This document shows, piece after piece, positions 33,771 to 43,677 of a DNA stretch of 46,973 nucleotides (its first letter is position 1; the number at the start of each line of letters is the position of its first letter). This DNA is from Carex sylvatica (taxonomy: Eukaryota > Streptophyta > Magnoliopsida > Poales > Cyperaceae): the NCBI GenBank assembly GCA_964058845.1, contig CAXKVR010000767.1:1-46973 (forward strand), in the 5' to 3' direction. Under the pieces are notes generated by a model, which saw only the letters and a list, made by a program, of their open reading frames with translations, was not told the origin of the DNA and did no database searches. A program made the position numbers and the translations under genes.

Positions 33771-34438
33771 ACCCCCCAACAGCTGTTTCTCTCTCCTCAC
33801 AATTCATTTTCTCAAAATCTCACTCTCTCTCCTCCCCACCCGAATTTCTCATCTTTCTTCTCTTCTCTTCTTCTCTCTTCCTCCAATTTGCAAGTAAATC
33901 CCTATATATTTTTGAAATTTCATTTGTAGTGTAAAAAAATTGTAGATTAGTCAAATTAAGTTAGTTAGTGCTAATTAGTTATAATTAGGATTATTTAATT
34001 ATGGTACCAATTTAGTGGTAATTAGCGTCAATGTAGGTACCAAAAATATTTGAAATTAGTGATAATTATGGTACCAAAGTTAATTTTAATTTTATTTTGA
34101 ATTATTTAGTCCAAAATTTGGCCGTAATTAGTATTAATTAGGGTTACATAATTAAAGTACCGAATTTAGTAGTAATTAGTGTTAATGTAGGTATCAAATT
34201 TAGTTGTAATTAATGATAATTGAGGTACCAAAGTTAGTTTTAATTTTATTTTAAAATTTTTAGTCCAAAATTTTGACTGTAATTAGCGTATTTTAGCATA
34301 ATTTGACCGTAATTAGCATATTTTCACAAATTTAGTATATTACACTTCAGATTTTGCTGCAATAGAACAAAGTAAAATTAGATGAAATATGCATGTCAAT
34401 GAAATAAAAATGATTTAACTTAGATAATATTAGACATA

Positions 34439-36311
34439 CCATGGCAAAATCTTCGAACATCTCTTTCAGCCTTCTTGGTTTTTTCTTCCTGGCTCCTTGT
34501 TTGAACCTGGTTCCGTACCATTTGTCCTTCCCGCACGCCTACACCAGGTTATTAGTAACATGCTGGATACAATACCTGTGTACAAAATTATTCTCATCCC
34601 ATCCGTATTCGGGTTTCAAAGCAGCTTTGATTGCCTTGTGTTGGTCTGATATAACGCATACGAATCTATTAACACTAAGCACATGAATTCTAAACCACTG
34701 TAAGAAAAAACCTCAATTTTCTTCATTCTCCTTATGTACAATTGCAAATGCTAGAGGAAGCAATTGATTCTCGGCATCATAGCCGCAGGCCATCAAAAGC
34801 CGTCCCTCATACAATTCAGAGAGGAAGGCTGCATCTATACTGATCACCGGTCTCAAGTAATCAACTGCGGTGATGCATGGTCTATAAGCCCATGCGACGG
34901 CCCTGAATTGCTGCACACCTTGCTTGACCAGTCCTGTATATTTATCGATGCTCGGACTAGTCAGAAATTGGTGCCTCGAGCCGAGATTCTTGTCACATAT
35001 CCCGATAAGCAATAGTTTCATAAAATTGTACGATTCCTCCCAACTCCCGAATTGCCGGGCTACTGCAATCTCACGATCTCTCCAAAGTCGGTTGTACTTC
35101 GGGGTTATAGTTTGAAATCTAACCCTCACGCAGTTTGCCACACTCTGGATGCTCATACAGGGGTCTTCCTTAATGCTATCCTCGATGATATCTGCGATGA
35201 TTGATGTCGTGAGTTGTGCATGGTCAGTCCTGGTGAACTCTGACGTGCATGTGTGAGGCATGTCTTGCTCAGTTATTATCCATATATCTCCATAATTTGT
35301 TGCTCTTGCCTTCATGATAAAATGATAATTATGAGTGTTGCATCTAATTTTCACCTGGGATTTGTCACTTTTGTGAGTATATATCTCCTGATTCTTGTCA
35401 ACATGGTGCTCTCTGATCTTTTTTGTCAGCTGTTTTTTATTTTTGAAGTACTGGCCTTTTACCAGCTCACTCTTGTATTCAACCCGATGACCGTAGTAAG
35501 AAACATTTGTTTCTCAAAAAGCAGATGTGTCATTGAAGTTTACGAACGGGTGAGTCTCAGAACGGCCACTTAATAGCATATTTTTATTATGCCTCACAGT
35601 GGGCTGTGTGTATTCTCCTTCATCGGGATCATCTCCCTCATCATTATCGTCCCAGTGTTCTTCTCCCAATTCATCCCCAGTTTGTAGATTCTCCTCCGGT
35701 ACCTCGTTCATAAATTCAAATTCTGATTCGTGTGGATCCTCCTGTACTGGTGGCGGTCTGGGGTGAGGATTTGGTTCAGGCCCAGGTAAGAATGAAGGAC
35801 CTCCCGACACGGATATAGGTGGGATAAAAGGTGGAGATTGTAGTCCGGGTGGGATAAAATGTGGAGATTGAGGTGAATTACTATATATTTCTGGTTCTGG
35901 CGTTGGTTCGGGTACGAATATAGGAGTGTGTGGTTCTGAATTTTGTTGATAATTTTCTACAATATAATTTTGGCCTGAACTTCCAGACCCTGATCCTCTG
36001 TGAATCCTGCACGCAAAAACTTCGAAGCCACTATCACCGGACCTCACAGTCCTGTTGATCAGGCCTCTCAATGCCACGTCATCTCCCAGTGCAATTCTAA
36101 CATATCTTCCTCCTTGGAGCACTCGGGCCATTATTTCTAATTCATAGCGGTTCCTATTGTAGCCGCTCAAATCGTAAATAAGCATTTGCAACTCCTCAAA
36201 TGAGAAATTTTCATCAACCCAACGTGTATTTACTGGAGGTTTGGAGTAACGTACCCCATACTGGTCAGTTATGAACTTTTCTCCAAAATGTACGAAAATT
36301 CCAACAGACAT
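34439..36311 (-). pseudogene. MULE (MURA-type) transposase, three in-frame stops and missing C-terminus
   Basis: Begins at ATG 36311 (MSVGIFVHFGEKF...), with an N-terminal domain typical of plant MULE proteins, then a Pro-rich acidic linker. A TGA at 35514-35516 interrupts at DTSAF|ETNVSYYG, and the same frame resumes with the pre-catalytic region (VKIRCNTHNYHF) and the MULE core: FRAVAWAYRPC, then PVISIDAAFL with the first catalytic Asp and LPLAFAIVHKENEEN. Another TGA at 34713 follows, in a place where Trp is usual. Beyond it CVISDQHKAI supplies the second Asp, a TAG follows at HVTNNLV, and the frame runs to a possible splice donor at about 34439. The last catalytic Glu and the SWIM zinc finger are absent. 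Nonfunctional. Confidence 0.88.
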
Positions 36312-36410
36312 GGCCAATAAACTACATTAATGAATGGTAAATATTTTGTCAGTTTACCAGTTCCAATTGTATACAGCTGCCATCAGTATTAAACAGTCCT
36401 AAATTAATGG

Positions 36411-36640
36411 TATGTGAACAGTAAATACGTACTTACCAATTGGGTCAATAGTACATACATAAATGAATAGTATGTGAACAGCAAATACGTAAGTGAATAG
36501 TATGTCAACATTAAATACGTAAGTGAACAGTAAATTCGTACATGAGCAGTACGTGAACAGTAAATACGTACATGAGCAGTACGTGAACAGTAAAATACGT
36601 ACATGAGCAGTACGTGAACAGTAAATAAAATATTTAAACA
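36411..36640. repeat. Minisatellite in the MULE 5' region, ~30-bp units
   Basis: 'gtgaacagtaaatacgtaca' with 'tgagcagtac' recurs about five times with variation. It lies between the transposase start and the TIR, in the presumed 5' UTR. The same array is copied at 37375-37600. Confidence 0.85.
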
Positions 36641-36654
36641 ATGAACAGTACGTA

Positions 36655-36800
36655 CCTGTAGCAGCTCCTTCTCCTTCTCTCTTCTCCTTTTCCTTCTCTT
36701 TCTCCTTCTTCTTCTCCTTCTCTCTTCTCCTTTTCCTTCTCTTTCTCCTTCTTCTTCTCCTTCTCTCTTTCTCTTTCTCTTTCTCTTTCTCTCTTTCCTC
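36655..36800. repeat. CTT/CTC polypyrimidine tract (GAGA-rich on the coding strand)
   Basis: A long run of 'ccttctctttctcctt' type sequence. On the minus strand it is purine-only and lies in the transposase leader; it generates Glu/Lys/Arg-rich spurious frames. The duplicate copy at 37625-37735 has a different tract length. Confidence 0.9.
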
Positions 36801-37066
36801 TGGCTGATGATGCATCCTTCTTATAAGGAAAAAACGAGAGGAAAAAAAAAAAAAAATTTGGACCGCTAATAAATGGGGCGGTCAGAAATTAAAATTTCTA
36901 ACCGCCGAAAAATGAGAAGGTTAGAAATTTTAATTCCGGACTGCCGAAAAATGGGACGGTTAGAGCATTTTTAATATTCCAGCTCCAACCTTGTTATTCT
37001 TAATAATTTATTTTTTTCTTTGGGTATTTTTAAAAATGTCGGTTTTTGAATTATATATACTTTCTT

Positions 37067-37275
37067 TCTTGTTCTCCTTGGAGCACTCGGGCCATTATTT
37101 CTAATTCATAGCGGTTCCTATTGTAGCCGCTCAAATCGTAAATAAGCATTTGCAACTCCTCAAATGAGAAATTTTCATCAACCCAACGTGTATTTACTGG
37201 AGGTTTGGAGTAACGTACCCCATACTGGTCAGTTATGAACTTTTCTCCAAAATGTACGAAAATTTCAACAGACAT
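37067..37275 (-). pseudogene. Duplicated 5' fragment of the MULE transposase
   Basis: Starts at ATG 37275 (MSVEIFVHFGEKF) and matches the full copy through RYELEIMARVLQG. It then runs into host-derived DNA at the duplication junction and stops at 37051. One substitution (G to E at residue 4) separates the two copies in the shared start. Confidence 0.85.
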
Positions 37276-38008
37276 GGCCAATAAACTACATTAATGAATG
37301 GTAAATATTTTGTCAGTTTACCAGTTCCAATTGTATACAGCTGCCATCAGTATTAAACAGTCCTAAATTAATGGCATGTGAACAGTAAATACGTACTTAC
37401 CAATTGGGTCAATAGTACATACATAAATGAATAGTATGTGAACAGCAAATACGTAAGTGAATAGTATGTCAACATTAAATACGTAAGTGAACAGTAAATT
37501 CGTACATGAGCAATACGTGAACAGTAAATACGTACATGAGCAGTACGTGAACAGTAAAATACGTACATGAGCAGTACGTGAACAGTAAATAAAATATTTA
37601 AACAATGAACAGTACGTACCTGTAGCAGCTCCTTCTCCTTCTCTCTTCTCCTTTTCCTTCTCTTTCTCCTTCTCTTTCTCCTTCTCTCTTTCTCTTTCTC
37701 TTTCTCTTTCTCTTTCTCCTTCTCTCTTTCCTCTGGCTGATGATGCATCCTTCTTATAAGGAAAAAACGAGAGGAAAAAAAAAAAAAAAAATTTTGGATC
37801 ACCAATAAATGGGGCGGTCAGAAATTAAAATTTCTAACCGCCGAAAAATTGGAAGGTTAGGAATTTTAATTCCGGACCGCCGAAAAATGAGACGGTTAGA
37901 GCATTTTTAAAATTCCAGCTCCAACCTTGTTATTCTTAATAATTTGTTTTTTTGTTTGGGTATTTTTAAAAATGTCAGTTTTTGAATTATATATACTTTC
38001 TTTCTTTT
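37073..38008. repeat. Tandem duplicate of the MULE right end plus host flank
   Basis: Nearly identical to about 36108-37071, covering the first ~67 codons of the transposase, the minisatellite, the purine tract, the right TIR, the TSD TTTTTGAAT (again at 37979-37987) and about 20 bp of host DNA ('tatatatactttctttctt'). The junction at about 37072 joins host DNA to mid-transposase ('ctccttggagcactcgggcc'). Because the host flank and TSD are included, the duplication happened after the MULE inserted. Confidence 0.88.
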
Positions 38009-38094
38009 TCAACCTTTTAAAAAAAAGATCTGTTTTGAAAGTTCCGCAGAAACTGCGAGTGGGGCTCGAACAAGAGCAAGAGCAAGATCTTGCT

Positions 38095-38155
38095 CTTTCT
38101 ATTTTTACTCCGGAAGAAAACAAGGCCGGTGATGATCTTGCTCTTTCTATTTTCC
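38095..38155 (+). pseudogene. Relic of RALF-like exon 1/intron boundary
   Basis: 'gaagaaaacaaggccggtga' followed by 'tgatcttgctctttct' aligns with 'gaagaaagcaaggctggtga' + 'taatctttctctttct' of copies 1 and 4, covering the end of exon 1 and the splice donor. No signal-peptide part or exon 2 accompanies it. Sequence after it ('gttgtttctatcccatttat', about 38193) is the upstream unit of the next copy, so this is the edge of a duplication unit. Confidence 0.6.
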
Positions 38156-38536
38156 TTGTACATTATTATATTCAAAACAGTACGTAAGAGAAGTTGTTTC
38201 TATCCCATTTATTGCAGTCCCTGTCGTAAGGAAAGCTCAATTTCTTATCACTTATTCTCTCTGTGTCTTACCAAGAATGAAGAAAATATCATGTTCAAAA
38301 CGACAAATACAGAGAGTCACATTGACCGAGATCAACAGAGGAATAAATATAATACTATTCAAGGGGAAAAAATAAATAGGAATATAGGATGCAGAAATTT
38401 CAAATGCAACGGGATAAAATAGGAACCACTGATTTGTGGAAATTTTGGAAAAGAAAGGACTCAGTGTTAATTAGTATGAATAAATAAATTAAAAAAAAAA
38501 AAAGTACAGTCACTAAATCGCACACAAATCTGTCTC

Positions 38537-38544
38537 TATATATA
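38537..38544 (+). promoter_or_regulatory. Probable TATA box of the last RALF-like copy
   Basis: TATATATA about 70 bp before the ATG, in the block conserved with copy 2 upstream DNA ('atcatgttcaaaacgacaaa', 'ggatgcagaaatttcaaatg', 'ttgtggaaatttt'). Confidence 0.6.
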
Positions 38545-38613
38545 GAAACCATTTGGGGAGTTATTACTTGTCACTACCACGAAGGAAACCACTGCAAGCG
38601 GGATACATTCTAC

Positions 38614-39486
38614 ATGGCAATGAAAGCTCTTCAAATGCTCTGTATTCTCTTCCTACTTGTTAGCGCCTCTCTTGTTTTTCCTTCTGCAGAGGGTCTTCGA
38701 ACCCTAGAAGAAAGCAAGGCTGGTGATAATCTTTCTCTTTCTCTGTTATGTTCAAACTTTAAATCTACACGTTGAAATTTTTTTTGCTTGAATACCAGCA
38801 AAAGGATGTGCTCTGTTGGGAGACATGAGATTGGAAGTTCAAACATAATTGTCAACAGTCAATTGATATGAACTGTAAAATCAATTGTTTGAAACAGATG
38901 CTAACAGTGTACAAATTATCGGTAAATGTTTTTACTTTTATAGTTTACACACATATTAGCATTTTTATTAAGGTATTGCAAACCCACGTGCTGAGCTCAA
39001 TTAGCATGATTATTTATAAGCTTAAGATCAAAATTCAATGCATCAGCTCTCAACTGTGTGAACTCACATCAATCAAAATGATTTATTTCACGAAAGATTT
39101 GTTTCCATAACAAATTTATTAAATTTCAATTATTTTTATTATGAAGTGAAGTAGAGAAAAAATAATAAAGTATAAATACATTAAAAAAACTTCTAAATCT
39201 GTAAATTTTCACCACTTAACTTTATTTATACTAAATATACTCACATGTTAACAAATTAGTTATGTAAACTCTCTGTGTATCATTTATACTAAAATCTTTG
39301 CTCTTACCAATATTTTTTGATATGTGATTTCTACTAGGTATATCAACAGGAAATGGTGGTTTGGATCCAAATAGGCCTGCATGTCTCCGGGGTCGATGCC
39401 CCTCCCGTGGCGTTCCTTATACAAGGACATGCTCGTATTTGAGAAATTGTCCCCCTCGACCCGCCGTCCCACCGGCAAGTAATTGA
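38614..39486 (+). CDS. RALF-like secreted cysteine-rich peptide, last copy (85 aa, two exons)
   Basis: Probable secreted peptide hormone. Exon 1 38614-38722, intron 38723-39337 (GT-AG, 615 bp, phase 1), exon 2 39338-39486. The signal peptide MAMKALQMLCILFLLVSASL is followed by VFPSAEGLRTLEESKAG. The mature part starts GISTGNGGLDPNRPAC and contains four cysteines: C-x4-C (CLRGRC), then VPYTRTCSYLRNC with a C-x5-C pair. The PY-x-R-x-CS-x4-C arrangement is that of the RALF C-terminus, while the first cysteine loop is shorter than usual. The tail PPRPAVPPASN is Pro-rich. No RRxL cleavage site is seen. Conserved promoter blocks and intact splice sites argue for a live gene. The receptor and function cannot be told from sequence; other small cysteine-rich families are an alternative. 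Confidence 0.7.
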
Positions 39487-39640
39487 CAGAAGAAAAAAAA
39501 ACATAAAAGAATCTGCATGACAATGGAGAGGATGGAACAATAAGTAGAGTATGATAACATCAATATATAGCTAGATACAAATATGCAGTGGCTATGCCAC
39601 TGAAAATAAAGAGGGGCCTTAATTGGCATGTATAGCCTTT
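39487..39640. other. 3' flank of the last RALF-like copy
   Basis: Presumed 3' UTR. It contains AATAAA-like 'aaaataaag' at about 39604 as a possible polyadenylation signal. Confidence 0.4.
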
Positions 39641-39847
39641 CTATGATATATATGTTGTATTGATAATTATCTCGTGGCTTCCTAAAATCTTAAAACCCAT
39701 ATCATCAATCAAACTACTCATAATCCCTTCTAGCATATTAGTTAGGATTTTGAATATCAACTTAAAGCTACATTTTACCAGGCTGATTGGCCTAATTAAA
39801 TTTATTGATAACTTAGACATCAGGTTCTTTTGATCGATATCATACAT
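39641..39847 (-). pseudogene. LINE reverse-transcriptase fragment
   Basis: The minus-strand frame reads NLMSKLSINLIRPISLVKCS and FKLIFKILTNMLEGIMSSLIDD, the conserved 'RPISL.NCSFK...KILTNRL' block of plant L1 reverse transcriptase. Only about 60 codons remain, with a degraded continuation. A scrap with no catalytic motif. Confidence 0.75.
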
Positions 39848-39859
39848 ATATAATGAATT

Positions 39860-40680
39860 TATTTAGTTTATTGAGGACGTCTACTATTAAAATTCTTGAC
39901 AAAGAGTCAACATATCTTGTTTAACCCAGTGTTATCATAATCGGACTGGACCGGACAGGTGGACCAAAAAAAACTGAACCCAGTTATCTGTCCGGTTTGA
40001 CTCATTCAAAGGATTGTTTGTGTTCTTGAACCGGTGAAAACCGATTTATTTGGCCAGATTTAATTAAAGAGTCGCTAGACCATTATGTAAAAACACTCGG
40101 TTCAAAATATATTTGAGATTCAATGAAATGGATGAAGAATATATAGATCAAAAATAGAGAAAAGGGGAAAAGATAAGAAATGATTCTGATGGTGGGACCC
40201 ACTTTAACTTTTTTGAGAATTCAATTGAAGTGGGACCCACTTTAACTTTTGTGAGAATTACCAGCCAATTGAACTCGAAGTGGAATTCACTTTAACTTTT
40301 GTGAGAATTACCAATCCAATTGAATTCGAAGAAGGCCGACTTTATTAGCCCAGTAACATATTAATCATTTAATATTTTAATTTTTTTAATTGAACTCGAA
40401 AAAGCACAAGTGGTTTATTAGCTCAAGTGATTATTTTCCATTTAATGTCGTTGAGATCAAATACACTATAGATTGTTGATGCAAAAAAAAAAAAAAATCA
40501 ATTATGAGCAAGTAATTAATTTTTATAAAAAATATTGGGGTGGATCAATTTGAATTGAATATTGGGCTTCAATCGTAGACTTTTTCATTTGATCTCGGGT
40601 TGACCTCTAGGCAGAGATCTGAATCTCGGTCTTGTTCATGACCTAGATTGAAGTTAAAAGAGCCTTCGGAACATGGCCCT
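39860..40680. repeat. Intergenic with three ~55-60-bp direct repeats
   Basis: About 40190-40330 repeats 'gtgggacccactttaacttt' + 'tgtgagaattaccaatccaa' three times. About 39945-40045 is rich in 'ggaccgg' / 'ccggtttgac' and may belong to a decayed transposon end. No gene. Confidence 0.6.
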
Positions 40681-40689
40681 ATCAACTAT

Positions 40690-42300
40690 AAACTGTGAAA
40701 TTCTACAAAAATACTATTCACCGAGAAAAGACAAAAATACGTAAATATGAACTTGCAGTTATTCAGAATCACTAATAAGCAAAATTGAAATACTGCAAAA
40801 TTCGAGAAAACACAATTCACTAATCTCGTAAATCTACTAATCAACAACCCGAAAGATTATACATGGATTACGTATAACTTTCTTTTATAACCAGAAATAC
40901 TATTTGGGAGAGAAACTGAGAAAGAGATAAAATAGATTATCGATCGATAAGATAGATTTGATATCTCAAAAATTAGTAAACTTCTCTCTACCCCTCACCA
41001 CTTATTTATAGGGCATAAGGTCGGTTTCAAAAATACCAAAATACCCTTGGGTATGGCGGTTTCAAGAGGAGGAAGAAAATTCGGTTTTGATTGGTAGAAA
41101 CCAAATTTGATTTTTCCACTTTGGCCCAAATCTAATTGATTAGTTTTGGGCTTTTCAATTTGGACTTTCGACCCAAAATATTAATCCATAATTAATATTT
41201 AAAATCCAAATCAAATATATATAATTGTCATGTACAATTAAATTTCTTTCGGTTGTTGTTTTGGTAACTTTTATACAACGTACCGTGTATGTTTATAAAT
41301 TAACCTTTTATTTTTGCTTTGCCATTTTTTTACATGATATTTATAATTTAATTATAACACATATAATTAATTATAACTATCTTATTATTAATCATAACTA
41401 ATTTATAATTAATCAATAAGATTCTCCGAGTAGCTCCTATACGGTGTGACCCAATAGGATCTGTGTTATATTGGTAAATAGAATTAAAACTGTTTTAACT
41501 TCTATAATCAGAGGAGGCATCTGACATATGCAGTATTACCATCCAATTACACAGATGATGATGCAATGTACAATATTATGATCTAGTTAACTATTTACTT
41601 GTGTCATTTCTTCTGTCACAGAGCTATCATATCAGTTTCAAGGTAGGTGTGTGTCATCCTTTCTAACTTAATATTTTCTTAATCTTGAGTAGATTATCAA
41701 ATATAATTACTCTTGTAATCATACCGTTAGCAGATAATCTTACTCTACCAAGGGGCCCAGTGATGCTAGAACTCATATAGAGATACGAGGGACAATAGTA
41801 CTTTTGGTAAACCATCACTTCCTTAGCTAAGTTATGCTTACAGAAGTGCTACCGTTATAACTACTTTTTATGGACAACGTTAGATAACACTCACACATAC
41901 ACATCTCTTAGTAGGAACGATGAATACCTCATACTGTAGAACTTAACACTGAATGAAAATATTAATGACACGAACACAATTCTATTTAATGTTTTATTCG
42001 CGGTCTGTCAAATACCATGTTCCTGGAACATGTATCTATGTGATTAAAATGACATCTCTTGTCAAATGGTTTGTAAAACTTAACAATCTTTTAATCCATA
42101 TACAAACCTCGTAACAGTTAATTAGTGTTCTTATTAATTACCTTGGTTAGAGACTTTTGAGAATATATATTATCTATATTTTGGAGTTTCACAATTCCAA
42201 TAATGAACTTGAAATGATTCATAAATGCAATAATACTCAAGGCAACAAAATGATATATAATTAACATCCAATTCATGAACAAAACATATATGATAAACTT
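40690..42300 (-). mobile_element. Possible decayed LTR-like sequence
   Basis: On the minus strand there is a promoter-like CCTATAAATAAGTGGTGAGG (about 40998-41017) followed by a leader-like stretch. The long plus-strand tract 41420-42130 has an even base composition and no reading frames, as in retrotransposon LTRs. I could not find paired TG...CA ends or a TSD. It may be a solo LTR, possibly related to the gypsy remnant on its right, or simply non-coding DNA. Confidence 0.3.
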
Positions 42301-42365
42301 ATCGTATTATTGACTTCTAAATTATTATAAACTAACATATATATATATATATATATATATATAGA

Positions 42366-42768
42366 GGTTGGCTACTATGCTTATATAAGTATATCCCCAC
42401 ATATGCTTATAACTCATTTTTGTATTTTCAATGTCCAAATGGTCGATCGGAACCATTCATCTTGTTCTCCATATTAATATGTTTTTGGAGACTAAATTTT
42501 ATATTTTTCTGAATTTTTTTACTATTTATTAAGCTAATTTGAAAATCTCTGATCCAACGGTGGCTTCTGATTTTACTGTTTTGTTAAGCCACCGTTGGAT
42601 CAACGATTTTCAAATTAGCTTAATAAATAGTAAAAAAATTCAGAAAGATGTAAAATTTAGTCTCCAAGAACATATTAATATGGAGAACAAGATGAACGGT
42701 TCCGATCGACCATTTGGACATTGAAAACAAAAAAATGAGTTATAAGCATATGTGGGGATATGCTTATA
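42366..42768. mobile_element. Foldback MITE 'B' (~400 bp)
   Basis: Same family as the element at 13384-13781: GGTTGGCTACTATGCTTATA at left and 'gcatatgtggggatatgctt' at right, with the last bases merged into an AT run. The centre has 'ccaacggtggctt' pairing with 'aagccaccgttgg'. Confidence 0.85.
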
Positions 42769-42784
42769 TATATATATATATAGA

Positions 42785-43204
42785 GGCTGGCTACTATGCT
42801 TATATAAGCATATCTCTACATATGCTTATAACTCATTTTTGTACTTTCAATGTCCAAATGGTCGATCTGAATCGTTCATCTTGTTCTCCATATTAATATG
42901 TACTTGGAAACTAAATTTTACATTTTTCTGATTTTTTTTACTATTTATTAAGCCACTTGAAAATTATTAATCCAACGGTGGCTGCTGATTTTACTGTTTT
43001 GTGCAGCCACCGTTGGATCAGCGATTTTCAAAGTGGCTTAATAAATAGTAAAAAAAATCAGAAAAATGTAAAATTTAGTTTCCAAGCACATATTAATATG
43101 GAGAACAAGATGAACGGTTCAGATCGACCATTTGGACATTGGAAGCACAAAAATGAGTTATAAGCATATGTGGGGATATGCTTATATAAGCATAGTAGCC
43201 AACC
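42785..43204. mobile_element. Foldback MITE 'C' (~420 bp), adjacent to B
   Basis: GGCTGGCTACTATGCTTATA at left and TATAAGCATAGTAGCCAACC at right. Head-to-tail with B, separated by a short AT run. The central hairpin 'ccaacggtggctgc' / 'gcagccaccgttgg' is almost perfect. Confidence 0.88.
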
Positions 43205-43206
43205 TC

Positions 43207-43246
<40 letters not shown>
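43205..43246. repeat. (TA)n and (GA)n microsatellite
   Basis: 'tatatatata' followed by 'gagagagaga' between MITEs C and E; the mirrored (CT)n(AT)n tract occurs at about 43675-43700. Confidence 0.9.
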
Positions 43247-43249
<3 letters not shown>

Positions 43250-43677
43250 TGAGTGACTAATGTGCATTCGTATGCATATGGGCCAAAATACATATGGTTC
43301 AAATTTGAAATTTAAAAATCCAAAAGTCAATTTGAATCATTCATCTTGTTCTCCATATTAATAGGTGATTGGAGACCAAATTTTACATTTTTCAGAATTT
43401 TTTTACTATTTATTAAGACACTTTGAAAATTAATAATCCAACGGTGGCTGCTGATTTTACTGTTTTGTGCAGCCACCGTTGGATCAACAATTTTCAAAGT
43501 GGCTTAATAAATAGTAAAAAAAAATAAAAAAAATATAAAATTTGGTCTCCATGCACATATTAATATGGAGAAAAAGATGAACAGTTCAGATCGACTTTTT
43601 GAATTTTGAAATTTCAAATTTGGACAGTATATATGTTGGCATATATGCATACGAATGCACATTAGATATTCTCACTC
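43247..43677. mobile_element. Foldback MITE 'E' (~430 bp)
   Basis: GAGTGAGTGACTAATGTGCA at left, complement 'tgcacattagatattctcac' at right. The arms share 'atcttgttctccatattaat' with B and C, and the centre again has 'ccaacggtggctgc'. Its outer arms ('aaatttgaaatt') resemble element D. Confidence 0.85.

Larger units (their letters stand above)
33606..37051 (-). mobile_element. Truncated MULE DNA transposon (33615-37042, 3,428 bp), 9-bp TSD TTTTTGAAT
   Basis: TTTTTGAAT flanks the element exactly (33606-33614 and 37043-37051). The ends CCGACATTTTTAAAAATA (left) and its complement at the right start long TIRs of at least 150 bp containing 'ggagctggaat.ttaaaaatg' and 'ccggaattaaaatt.ctaacc'. 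A minus-strand transposase gene starts near the right end and runs out before its catalytic third residue. The left 0.8 kb is non-coding and includes a ~165-bp direct duplication at about 33985-34300 ('aattatggtaccaa ... tttagtccaaaatttg'). The element is therefore an internally deleted, non-autonomous derivative. After insertion its right end was duplicated together with host DNA (see 37073-38008). Confidence 0.92.

Noticed and set aside
34441..35573. Plus-strand frames at 34441-34686, 34764-35115 and 35253-35573
   Set aside because: Antisense shadows of the MULE transposase, whose minus-strand reading matches the known family.
36399..37805. Frames rich in Glu-Lys-Arg and in 'FTYCSCT' repeats on the minus strand
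   Set aside because: Translations of a polypurine tract and a 30-bp minisatellite in the MULE leader; two near-identical copies only because of the duplication.
39284..39629. Minus-strand frames overlapping exon 2 of the last peptide gene
   Set aside because: Shadow frames of a real exon; the plus-strand exon has splice sites and paralogue support.
42957..43330. Open frames within the foldback elements at 42-43 kb
   Set aside because: Same explanation: palindromic MITE arms and microsatellites translate into similar frames on both strands.
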